Positions 35,107-43,288 of a DNA stretch of 64,000 nt are shown here, in pieces. A model generated the notes under the pieces. It saw nothing but the letters and a program-made list of their open reading frames with translations. It was not told where the DNA came from and made no database searches. This stretch comes from Candidatus Thiodiazotropha endoloripes (lineage in GTDB: Bacteria; Pseudomonadota; Gammaproteobacteria; Chromatiales; Chromatiaceae). The number at the start of each line of letters is the position of its first letter. The first letter of the stretch is position 1. Both the position numbers and the translations under genes were made by a program. The stretch covers positions 1,612,001 to 1,676,000 of the forward strand of contig NZ_LVJW01000003.1 of NCBI RefSeq assembly GCF_001708965.1, given 5' to 3'.

Positions 35107-38100
35107 ATGGATGATTCAGAACTACTTTCATTGATACCTGATTTGGTCAGACTGGGCCTGATCAGCGGACTTCTGCTGTTGGGCCTAAGTGCGGTAAGTT
35201 CGCACCGTTTCCGTCGCCAAGGCTCTCTGGATGCACTGCAGGATACCACTTTCTCAATTGTTTTCGCTGTGGCCTGGGCCCTTGTCGGCATGGGACCGAA
35301 GTTACCTGCCATGACCGTCCTACCCGTTAGTTTGGCTGATTTTGGACTGGCTCTCTCCATTGCTTCGCTTGTTCTACTGGGATGGGGAAAGCAAGGTCGA
35401 AGGTGGGTCTGGCTCTACCATCTGGCACTTGTCGTCACAGCCTTACTAGCACTGTTCACAGGTGAACGTTACACGGATGTGCTAACTCCGTTCGTGGCCA
35501 TACTGGCCTTGTGGCATGGTTGGAATGCCTCAGGCTTGCAGCGAAGGTTGGCATTAGGAGCCGGTATCCTGTTCCTGTTTGTGACTGCGACGTATTGGGG
35601 GGTTTCGGCCTGGATGGCCAACATGACGGCGACCTTCATCATCGCCTGGATGGTCTATTCAATTTGGGCACATGCCGGTTTGCCACTTCAGAAACGCCGC
35701 TTGCTGCTTATCGCGCTGGTGGCTTCACCAATACTTTTGATGCTGGCTGGACAATATGTTGAGAAGGATGAAGATGAGTTTCGTCATAGCCTGTTAGAGG
35801 AGGCTTATGCACGGTTGGATCTCGCCCGGCACCGGATGGAGGTTCTTGAAAGGTATGGCCTTGATATGTTGAAGATTGGTGCATCGGATCCGATCACGCT
35901 ACGTGCGTTGGCTGGCGTGCCAGGCCAACATAACTTGCAGTTCCGAGTGCTCAACCGCAAGATGGGTGCCGATACCAGCCTGTTGTTGGATACCGATGGG
36001 CAGGTGATCGTCTGTTCTGATCCGGCGATTATCGGAAAGAATTTTGCCTGGCGTCCCTTCTTCAAGGCAGCCATGGCCGGTGACACCTCAGGCTACATGG
36101 CGCGTGGCTCTGTAACCGGCCTCCCGAGGGTCTTCTTCGCGCGACCGGTGGTTGATGAATCGGCGACGACCAGGGCCGTGATGGTCGCCGGTTTCAACCT
36201 GGATACTTTGCTGGGTGATAACGTCCGTATGGATGATGTGATCCTGAATCGGCAGGGCGTGATTTTGTTTGGTCCGCCTCCTTTCGATCGAGGGGCATTG
36301 TTTCCTATCGGAGCCGAGGTGGAGTCTCTGGTGCATGAGCGCCTGTTTGATGAGCAGGACCTGCAGCACCTGGGATTCCAGCGTTTCGCAAACGACTGGG
36401 TACGTGACAGTTCAGGCCGTCCTTGGCTCTGGGCATCAAGCCCCCTTCCGGGTGGCGACTGGGAATTGAGTAAGTTGTTGTCGATCGAACCACTGCTCGA
36501 CCACCGGGCACGCCAACTAACCCAAGTGTCACTGTTTATCGCTATCTTGGTATTGCTGGCCGTGCACTATCTGCAAAGTAGCACCTTTGTTGCCGTCCTG
36601 TTGGGGGAGGTCGATAAGCGGCGACAGGCCGAGATGACTCTTCACCAGGTCATTGACACGGTGCCGATCAGAGTGTTCTGGAAGGACCGGGAGTGTCACT
36701 ACTTGGGATGCAATCCGCCTTTTGCCCGTGATGCCGGCAAGGCGTCGCCGGATGAGATGATCGGTCTCGATGATTTTTCCATGGGATGGGCAGAGCAGGC
36801 TGAAGTCTACCGTGCGGACGACAAGCAGATTATGGAGACGGGTCAGGCGCGTCTTGACTATGAAGAACCCCAGAGTACGCCGGATAATCGATTAATCATC
36901 CTGCGTACCTCCAAGATGCCGTTACGTGATGCATCGGGGAAAATATACGGCGTGCTCGGTATCTACGAAGACATCACCACACAGAAACAGATAGAGGCAC
37001 AGCTGAAGGATGCGGCCAGTGTGTTTGAACACGCCACCGAGGGTATCATCATTGCCAGTCCGGCAGGAGTTATCCTTGACGTAAATGCCGCCTTTACCCG
37101 CATTACTGGTTATCGCCGCGATGAAGTGCTGGGTCAAAAACCAAGCATACTTAAGTCGGGAAAGCATGCCCCTGAATTCTATGAAGATCTGTGGCGCTCA
37201 CTACACGAGGAAGGCAGTTGGACCGGCGAGATATGGAACCGCCGCAAGAATGGTGAGATCTACCCAGAATCATTGACCATCAGTTCGGTACGTTCATCTG
37301 ATGGCCAAGTGCAGCGTTACGTGGCACTCTTCTCTGATATCAGAGCGCAGAAGGAGCACCAGAGCCAGTTAGAGCACGTTGCGCATTACGATGCCCTGAC
37401 CGGATTGCCCAATCGCGTGTTACTGGGTGACCGCCTACGCCAGACTATGTTGCAAGCATCACGGCGCGATTCGCAGCTCGCCCTGGTCTATCTTGACCTG
37501 GATGGTTTCAAGGAGGTCAATGACGATTACGGTCATGATGTCGGTGACCGTCTGCTGGTGATTCTTGCGGATCGCATGAAAAAGGCTGTACGTGAGGTCG
37601 ATACCCTGGCTCGACTGGGGGGGGATGAATTCGTCGCGTTGTTAGCAGATCTGCCGGATGTCGACACGAGTCTACCCTGGTTGCAAAGGTTGCTGCACGC
37701 CATTGCCGAACCTGTGCATGATGAAGTCGGATTACTACAAGTTTCGGCCAGCCTTGGGGTTAGTTTCTACCCCCAGGCGGAACCCATCGACGCCGATCAA
37801 TTGCTGCGCCAGGCAGATCAGGCAATGTATCAGGCGAAACTCGCCGGCAAGAACCGCTACCACCTGTTCGATGCGGTGCAGGACAGGGATCTGCGTGGTC
37901 AGCATGAAAGCGTGGAACGCATCAGGGCAGCCCTTACAAAGCGCGAATTCGTATTGCATTACCAGCCCAAGGTCGATATGCGCCAGGGACGTGTGATCGG
38001 CGTCGAGGCACTGATACGTTGGCAAAATCCAGAAGAAGGACTGCTATATCCTAACAGCTTTCTGCCAACCATCAGCGATCACCCTCTGATGCTCGAATTG

Positions 38101-39033
38101 GGTGACTACGTCATCGAGAGCGCCTTGGCGCAGATTGTTGACTGGCGTGCAGAGGGCATTGCACTACCGGTGAGTGTCAACCTGGATGCCATGCAGTTGG
38201 ATCAGACCGATTTCACAGACAAGCTGCGTGCTGCTCTGGCACGTTACCCGAAAGCAGAGCCTGGAGATCTCGAATTGGAAGTGCTCGAGACAAGTGCGCT
38301 GGAGGACATCAATCGAGTGTCCCAGATCATACGTGAAGTCCAGGAACTGGGGGTTGGTTTTGCGCTAGACGATTTTGGCACCGGTTACTCATCGCTCACC
38401 TACCTAAAGCGCCTGCCGATCCAGACCCTGAAGATCGACCAGAGCTTCGTGCGTGACATGCTTGATGACCCTGAGGACCTGACCATCCTGGACGGTACGC
38501 TCAGTTTGGCTATCTCGTTTCGTCGGCAAGTCATTGCCGAAGGCGTAGAGTCCGAAGCACATGGAGAGCTGCTGCTACAACTCGGCTGTGAGTTGGGACA
38601 GGGCTACGCCATTGCACGCCCCATGCCGGCAGACCAGATACCTGCATGGATGGCCAATTGGCAGCCGAAGCCTGCTTGGAAGAAGGCCCAGAAGGTGGAT
38701 CGCAATTCAGTGTCGGTTCTTTTCGCCATGGTTGAGCACCGTGCCTGGATACGACAGATACGCTGCCACCTTAATGACGAACAGGCCGCACCACCACTTG
38801 ATGTGCATCGGTGCAACCTCGGGGTCTGGCTCGATGCGTTAGTAGCGAAAAATGGTGCAGATGAACCAGCTATTACTGAAATTGTGACTCTACATGAGTC
38901 CATTCATCGGAAGGCGGCTGAGTTGGTCGATCTTAAGCTGCATGAAGGGAAGTCCACTGCGATGGCGCGCATCGAGGAGATTCAACCTCTCCATCAGGCA
39001 TTAATTGCAGCGTTGCGGATTTTAATTGAATGA
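35107..39033 (+). CDS. Membrane sensor with PAS-PAS-GGDEF-EAL and C-terminal CZB domain
   Basis: 1308 residues. About eight membrane helices fill the first 215. A Cache-like periplasmic domain follows (about 220-470), then a helix. Two PAS domains lie at about 505-755. GGDEF is intact (RLGGDEFVAL, about 839), and EAL is intact (EALIRW about 966; LDDFGTGYSSL; KIDQSFV; VIAEGVE). The tail, from about 1205, is a CZB zinc-sensing domain: EHRAW, the HRCNLGVWL Cys motif, and LHESIHRKA. It can both make and break cyclic di-GMP. Pairing with the binding protein upstream suggests a ligand-plus-zinc (or hypochlorite) regulated switch. Confidence 0.92.
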   Translation: MDDSELLSLIPDLVRLGLISGLLLLGLSAVSSHRFRRQGSLDALQDTTFSIVFAVAWALVGMGPKLPAMTVLPVSLADFGLALSIASLVLLGWGKQGRRWVWLYHLALVVTALLALFTGERYTDVLTPFVAILALWHGWNASGLQRRLALGAGILFLFVTATYWGVSAWMANMTATFIIAWMVYSIWAHAGLPLQKRRLLLIALVASPILLMLAGQYVEKDEDEFRHSLLEEAYARLDLARHRMEVLERYGLDMLKIGASDPITLRALAGVPGQHNLQFRVLNRKMGADTSLLLDTDGQVIVCSDPAIIGKNFAWRPFFKAAMAGDTSGYMARGSVTGLPRVFFARPVVDESATTRAVMVAGFNLDTLLGDNVRMDDVILNRQGVILFGPPPFDRGALFPIGAEVESLVHERLFDEQDLQHLGFQRFANDWVRDSSGRPWLWASSPLPGGDWELSKLLSIEPLLDHRARQLTQVSLFIAILVLLAVHYLQSSTFVAVLLGEVDKRRQAEMTLHQVIDTVPIRVFWKDRECHYLGCNPPFARDAGKASPDEMIGLDDFSMGWAEQAEVYRADDKQIMETGQARLDYEEPQSTPDNRLIILRTSKMPLRDASGKIYGVLGIYEDITTQKQIEAQLKDAASVFEHATEGIIIASPAGVILDVNAAFTRITGYRRDEVLGQKPSILKSGKHAPEFYEDLWRSLHEEGSWTGEIWNRRKNGEIYPESLTISSVRSSDGQVQRYVALFSDIRAQKEHQSQLEHVAHYDALTGLPNRVLLGDRLRQTMLQASRRDSQLALVYLDLDGFKEVNDDYGHDVGDRLLVILADRMKKAVREVDTLARLGGDEFVALLADLPDVDTSLPWLQRLLHAIAEPVHDEVGLLQVSASLGVSFYPQAEPIDADQLLRQADQAMYQAKLAGKNRYHLFDAVQDRDLRGQHESVERIRAALTKREFVLHYQPKVDMRQGRVIGVEALIRWQNPEEGLLYPNSFLPTISDHPLMLELGDYVIESALAQIVDWRAEGIALPVSVNLDAMQLDQTDFTDKLRAALARYPKAEPGDLELEVLETSALEDINRVSQIIREVQELGVGFALDDFGTGYSSLTYLKRLPIQTLKIDQSFVRDMLDDPEDLTILDGTLSLAISFRRQVIAEGVESEAHGELLLQLGCELGQGYAIARPMPADQIPAWMANWQPKPAWKKAQKVDRNSVSVLFAMVEHRAWIRQIRCHLNDEQAAPPLDVHRCNLGVWLDALVAKNGADEPAITEIVTLHESIHRKAAELVDLKLHEGKSTAMARIEEIQPLHQALIAALRILIE

Positions 39034-39148
39034 GGCCAGAAAGAGTATCTGCTAAGGTCAATTACGATATCAAATAGTAGTCTGGAAGAAGTGAGAAATG
39101 AGCATTCGTCCTATCTCGAAATAGTAAGCTTATTTTTTCTGGGTATCT

Positions 39149-39176
39149 GTAACCCCCTCATGATCGAGGGGGTTAC
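39149..39176. terminator. Bidirectional hairpin between the sensor gene and dsrE2
   Basis: GTAACCCCCTC (39149-39159), six-base loop ATGATC, then GAGGGGGTTAC (39166-39176), a perfect eleven-base stem. It lies between convergent genes. On the minus strand a T-rich stretch follows after about ten bases (AGAAAAAATA). Confidence 0.75.
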
Positions 39177-39205
39177 AAAGAGATCGAGATCAACAAGGTG
39201 AGATT

Positions 39206-39811
39206 TCAAATAAACAGATTCACATCGGCCTTTGACGCCCTGGGCAGGAAGCTGGCAGCGCCCACCCACTCTTCAATCTCAGGTATAAAATCCTCTTTGC
39301 CGTAGTCGAACAGATCCACTGTCATCTGACAGGCAATCAACTTGACTTCTGCCTCGATACACAGCTCACGTAACTGATCGATGCGGGCAATCCCTTTCTG
39401 GTCCATGGTCTTTTTCATCATGCCGGTGGCCATGTTTTCAAACCCTGGAACCAGTGTCATGATTGAGGTCGGCATCGGAATCTCTTTACCCTTGATCCAG
39501 GTCGGTCCTTCCGGCAGCTTCATCGGCATGGCCGGATTACCCAAGGGGCTGACCTTCAAATCGAGATTCTGTTTCAGCAGACTCAGACCGTAAAAGGTGA
39601 AGAAGATCGACACATCCCAACCCAAAGCCGCTGCAGTGGAGGCAAGGATGAATGGGGGATAGGCCATATCCAGTGTGCCTTTGGTGGCAATGATGGTCAT
39701 CGAGGGAATATGATTCGCTTCCCTTTCAGACATCTTTTCGGCAAAACGTTGGTCGAACCACTGGTTCATCTGTTCGTTGGAAAGTTCGGAAACAGGTGCT
39801 GCACTACTCAT
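39206..39811 (-). CDS. dsrE2: DsrE2-type sulfur-carrier protein (DsrE/F/H-like)
   Basis: 201 residues, with a AGGAG ribosome site. The DsrE-like fold is visible (PSMTIIATKGTLDMAYPPFILASTAAALGWDVSIFFTFYGL), and the conserved Cys sits in LIACQMTVDLF, the usual position of the persulfide-carrying residue. Long DsrE2 proteins are membrane-associated in Allochromatium and are encoded with rhodanese and TusA, passing sulfane sulfur towards the reverse Dsr or Hdr pathways. Here the gene follows tusA by 68 bases and no rhodanese gene is adjacent. Confidence 0.88.
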   Translation of the reverse strand: MSSAAPVSELSNEQMNQWFDQRFAEKMSEREANHIPSMTIIATKGTLDMAYPPFILASTAAALGWDVSIFFTFYGLSLLKQNLDLKVSPLGNPAMPMKLPEGPTWIKGKEIPMPTSIMTLVPGFENMATGMMKKTMDQKGIARIDQLRELCIEAEVKLIACQMTVDLFDYGKEDFIPEIEEWVGAASFLPRASKADVNLFI

Positions 39812-39879
39812 TTTACAACTCCTAACTCATTCGGAAATTACAGTTCAGGAAGATTGGTTAACCACCTTATAGTAGATGA

Positions 39880-40110
39880 TCAAGCCTTGCGGATTCTGAA
39901 AAAGAAACCATCTTCGATGGATTCGCTTGCGATCATTTCATTGCCCGTCTGTTGGCAGAAAGAGTCCAGATCCTTAACAGAGCCTGGATCCGTTGCTGTG
40001 ATTTCCAACACCTCTCCCGAAGCCAGGGCCGAGATGGCCTTTTTTGTCTTCAATATGGGCAGTGGACAACTCAAACCACGGGTGTCCAGGGTGTGTATGT
40101 TTTCAGTCAT
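39880..40110 (-). CDS. tusA: Sulfur carrier protein TusA
   Basis: 76 residues with a GGAG ribosome site. The catalytic motif is LDTRGLSCPLPILKTKKA, with the sulfur-carrying Cys in CPLP. Residues SGEVLEITATDPGS and the C-terminal FFFRI strand complete the IF3C-like fold. TusA carries persulfide sulfur in the cytoplasm. It is first in a tusA-dsrE2 operon with a TetR-type operator at 40149-40160 in its promoter, so expression is probably regulated. Confidence 0.95.
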   Translation of the reverse strand: MTENIHTLDTRGLSCPLPILKTKKAISALASGEVLEITATDPGSVKDLDSFCQQTGNEMIASESIEDGFFFRIRKA

Positions 40111-40148
40111 GACTTCTCTCCTCTAAGTTACTGTCAATCATACAAGAT

Positions 40149-40160
40149 GACCGGTCGGTC
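40149..40160. promoter_or_regulatory. TetR-type operator in the tusA promoter
   Basis: GACCGGTCGGTC on the plus strand, followed by AAG; the same 15 bases occur at 40811-40825 in the tetR promoter. On the minus strand this reads CTTGACCGACCGGTC, so TTGACC is part of the site. A TATGAT lies 14 bases beyond it. The core is close to a NemR/RutR-like palindrome. Confidence 0.65.
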
Positions 40161-40191
40161 AAGAGTGAGGTTAAAAAAATGGACCTCAAAT

Positions 40192-40794
40192 TCAGTGTTT
40201 ACGCTCGATCCGAATGCTTTTGATTGCCGGACCCAAATTCCGTACTACTTCAGGATCATTACGTGTTTTGGCCAATAGAATGACGCCTTCGAGATAGGCC
40301 AGCATCGCCGTTGCCGTGGCTTTGGTATCCAGAGGCGGGATCTCACCCTGTTCGATAGCCTGTGCCAGTGCCTGATGGAATCGGCCGCTGGCCTTGTCGA
40401 AGATGGCATTCAACCGGGCTCTGATCACCTCATCCCGTGTACTTACCTCCAGGGCCAGATTGCCGAACAGACAGCCGGGCATGCGTCCTTCCAGGCTTTT
40501 TGCCGCCTTTTGCCAGAAATAGACTGCATCCACCATATAGTCCAAGCGCTCCATAGGGGGCAGGGCATCATCGAATGCCTCGGCGACAAAGCCATTGGCC
40601 CAGTCGTCCGACATATCATCGATCACCGCCATGGCCAGGTCCTGCTTGGACTGGAAGAAGTGGTAGAAGCTGCCTTTCTGCACATTTGCCATGGAGCAGA
40701 TCTCTTTGATACCCACATCCGCATAGCTGCGCCCGTGAAACAGTTCACGGGCCGTGGCCAGAATTCGCTCTTTGGTGTCCATTTCGATGCTCAT
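40192..40794 (-). CDS. TetR-family regulator of the tusA-dsrE2 locus (predicted)
   Basis: 200 residues from the ATG at 40794; the ATG at 40782 is an equally plausible start. The frame is open to 40869, but a promoter with an operator lies at 40802-40829, which rules out a longer protein. The helix-turn-helix is TKERILATARELFHGRSYADVGIKEICSMANVQKGSFYHFFQSK. The C-terminal part has MPGCLFGNLALEVS, a motif of NemR/AcuR-type regulators sensing thiol-reactive or small ligands. It is read in the same direction as tusA and shares an identical operator with it. Confidence 0.88.
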   Translation of the reverse strand: MSIEMDTKERILATARELFHGRSYADVGIKEICSMANVQKGSFYHFFQSKQDLAMAVIDDMSDDWANGFVAEAFDDALPPMERLDYMVDAVYFWQKAAKSLEGRMPGCLFGNLALEVSTRDEVIRARLNAIFDKASGRFHQALAQAIEQGEIPPLDTKATATAMLAYLEGVILLAKTRNDPEVVRNLGPAIKSIRIERKH

Positions 40795-40801
40795 GTGACT
40801 C

Positions 40802-40829
40802 AGTATATTAGACCGGTCGGTCAAGTCAA
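40802..40829 (-). promoter_or_regulatory. tetR promoter with operator inside the spacer
   Basis: Minus strand: TTGACT (40829-40824), 16-base spacer, TATACT (40807-40802). The spacer contains GACCGACCGGTC, identical to the tusA operator. Transcription would start close to the ATG at 40794, so the mRNA may be nearly leaderless or the ATG at 40782 may be used. Confidence 0.65.
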
Positions 40830-40922
40830 GTTTTTTTGCCCTGATTTGAGGGGTGCTTGAAAAATTCACAGGTCATCCCTATCTATCAATCAACGCAAAA
40901 ACAGATTTCAGGAGTTTTAACA

Positions 40923-41261
40923 ATGTTCGCAAGATTAAACGGTTTTGACCGAAGCCTGACAGACAATTTCATGCATCTTGAGAGTGAGATGGAACGCCTG
41001 TTTGAGGTTGCAGGCCTGAGAGGTCTGCATCATGCAGCCAAGCATTCCGTACAGCCGCAGATGCATATCGGTTCCACTCCGGAGCAGGTGGATATCTATC
41101 TGCCGGTTGCCGGCATCGATCCCAAGGCCGTGAACATTTCACTTGAAAGAAATCAAATGACCATCAGCGGTCAACGTGATGTGGAAAAGAGTGACAGTGC
41201 CAAATTGGTTAAAAAGGAGCGGTTTGACGGTGAGTTCCGCTATCAGATCAATCTGCCTTGA
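40923..41261 (+). CDS. Hsp20-type small heat-shock protein, C-terminally short
   Basis: 112 residues from the ATG at 40923 (AGGAG eight bases before). The alpha-crystallin domain starts at about residue 40: PQMHIGSTPEQVDIYLPVAGI, then VNISLERNQMTISGQR, then KKERFDGEFRYQINLP, where it stops. Typical members continue for 30-40 residues through the last beta strands and an IxI tail. No continuation was found in other frames downstream. It may be a truncated, non-assembling chaperone or a pseudogene. Confidence 0.75.
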   Translation: MFARLNGFDRSLTDNFMHLESEMERLFEVAGLRGLHHAAKHSVQPQMHIGSTPEQVDIYLPVAGIDPKAVNISLERNQMTISGQRDVEKSDSAKLVKKERFDGEFRYQINLP

Positions 41262-41636
41262 GTGTGTGATGAATTTAGAACAATCGCTCAAATTATCAGA
41301 TGGTTACCATCCCTTTTTGAAATGCTCCTCATGATGAGATTGCATGCTCCAATCAAGTGGTAATGTTTCATCTCAACCCCATGCCTGATTCAGGCTAAGT
41401 GCATTACACTGCTTGTATTTATCGATACTGAGTTCAAGCTGCCCTCATTTTTGCCGCTATTCTCCTTATGGAATCTGTGAACAAGCCAATCTCTTTTTTG
41501 TAGACAACGCCTATGACAACTGAATGTTGTCGGCTAGCTCAACATGATTGGTTATGAATTTTCACGATTACCGGTGTAATCGGAGAAGTTGATTTGGCGG
41601 GATGCCTGAATACACCATCAGTGGTTCGAGCCTGCA
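41262..41636. other. Intergenic region without a recognised gene
   Basis: 375 bases between the hsp20-like gene and the diguanylate cyclase. No open frame with a ribosome site was found and no promoter stands out. Confidence 0.4.
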
Positions 41637-42953
41637 ATGAAACTAGAATCTGAGGCTAAAGAGACTCTGCAGGATAAAAATACGCCCCACAAACCTGCGG
41701 TAATCATGGGGGCCTTCTTACTTGCCTTTGGCTTGATGGCATACCTGTTTCACGGCTACACGGAAGAGTATGCGATTGGTGAGGCGGAGAAGCTTGTTCG
41801 CGATGCTTTGCTGACACATAAAGCGATTCACAAGTACGTTAACACCGAATCCAGGCCTGAACTGTACCGATTGAAGAGTGAAGGCGACCTCTACGAAGGC
41901 TATTTTTCTCCCAAAACCATGTCGTTTACCTACACGGCGAGAGGGATAAAAAGTTTTTTGAACGAGGAGCGAAAAAAAGTTGGTTTGCCTGAGGTCTATT
42001 TCAAATTGGCAACCACCAATCCCCGTAATGAAATCAATCAGGCAGATACTTTTGAAAGCAATTTGCTGAAGCGCATGAATGCGGGTGAATTCAGTGAGTA
42101 CAAGGAGATCACCAGAAATAAAGATGGTGAAAAATCGCTGTACTTTTCGATGGCAACCAAACCGATCACAAAAGGTTGTTTAAAATGCCACGGCGATCCT
42201 GCAGATGCACCAAAAGAGATGGTCGATCAGTATCCAAAGGCTTCTGGTTATTATGAGAAGGAAGGGGATATTCGTGCCCTTATCTCTATCAGGATTCCCC
42301 TGGAGCCCTATCTGGAAGAAGGGAAGGCGGTCTGGAACGCTCTCACCGCTGTCACCTTCGTTGTTCTGGCTATCATCTACACACTTATCTATTTCTTCAT
42401 GAAAAGGTCAGAGCAACAGAACAGAGTGATCGTGCAACAAAACAGCGCACTGGAATTGGCTTCAATGACAGACTATTTGACCGGTGCTTATAATCGAATG
42501 GGCTTTATTAAATTTGCCGAGCATGATTTTGATGCTGCGCGACGTTACCGTAAACCATTCAGTCTGATTATGTTCGATCTGGATTTCTTCAAGCAGGTTA
42601 ACGATGAATCGGGTCACGCTGTGGGAGACTTGGTTCTCCAGGAACTCTCCGAGATTGTCCTGGAGCGTATCCGAGGGTCAGATACCTTTGGTCGATATGG
42701 TGGAGAGGAGTTCATGATTGCTGTACAGGAGCAAGGCATTCAGGGTGCCACCTCATTGGCTGAGGAGTTGCGTGCAGCAGTTCAGCATAAGGTGTTTACC
42801 AATGGACACAAAGTCACTCTCAGTTTAGGCGTGGCAGAATTGACTTCCGTAGTAAGCCTGAAAGAGCTTATCGACAATGCGGATAAGGCTCTGTATGAGG
42901 CAAAAAGGCTGGGTAGGAATCGCGTTGCTGTGTATTCTCCTCAAGCTGGCTGA
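41637..42953 (+). CDS. Diguanylate cyclase with heme-type DUF3365 sensor
   Basis: 438 residues. A membrane helix (about 23-40) is followed by a periplasmic DUF3365/Tll0287-like domain to about 225, a second helix (about 235-258) and a GGDEF domain. The sensor contains CLKCH (Cys181, Cys184, His185), a c-type heme attachment motif, as in DUF3365 proteins that bind heme. The GGDEF half has DYLTGAYNR and YGGEEF (about 355), so synthesis should be active. No inhibitory RxxD was recognised. It likely converts a redox or gas signal into cyclic di-GMP. Confidence 0.88.
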   Translation: MKLESEAKETLQDKNTPHKPAVIMGAFLLAFGLMAYLFHGYTEEYAIGEAEKLVRDALLTHKAIHKYVNTESRPELYRLKSEGDLYEGYFSPKTMSFTYTARGIKSFLNEERKKVGLPEVYFKLATTNPRNEINQADTFESNLLKRMNAGEFSEYKEITRNKDGEKSLYFSMATKPITKGCLKCHGDPADAPKEMVDQYPKASGYYEKEGDIRALISIRIPLEPYLEEGKAVWNALTAVTFVVLAIIYTLIYFFMKRSEQQNRVIVQQNSALELASMTDYLTGAYNRMGFIKFAEHDFDAARRYRKPFSLIMFDLDFFKQVNDESGHAVGDLVLQELSEIVLERIRGSDTFGRYGGEEFMIAVQEQGIQGATSLAEELRAAVQHKVFTNGHKVTLSLGVAELTSVVSLKELIDNADKALYEAKRLGRNRVAVYSPQAG

Positions 42954-43288
42954 ATCTAGGGATCGACACTTCGATTCACAATGGATTACCGATCTATAAA
43001 ACATAGTTCAGCGCTTCCGGATCAACGCCTCTACCGCAGCACCTGCTTGAGTTTGATTAACTCGTTGAGCCTTTTTCGTCAACCGTAATGGTAATAATAC
43101 CATTTTCCTGTTTTTACTCTTGATAGTGACAAAACTCCGGTTAATAGTTCTACTGGCGAATGCAGTGTTTTTCTGAAATCAGGAATAGATAAGGATGTTG
43201 ATACTACTGCCATCAGCAGATGTTTATTAATTTAATGGAGTAGTCCCCGCCTTTATGGATTCCTACCAATCATCAAGGAGTGACGGAT
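42954..43288. other. Intergenic region upstream of the 775-residue protein
   Basis: 335 bases without a gene. It carries the strong ribosome site CAAGGAG before 43289. AT-rich segments near 43080-43150 may hold a promoter. Confidence 0.4.
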
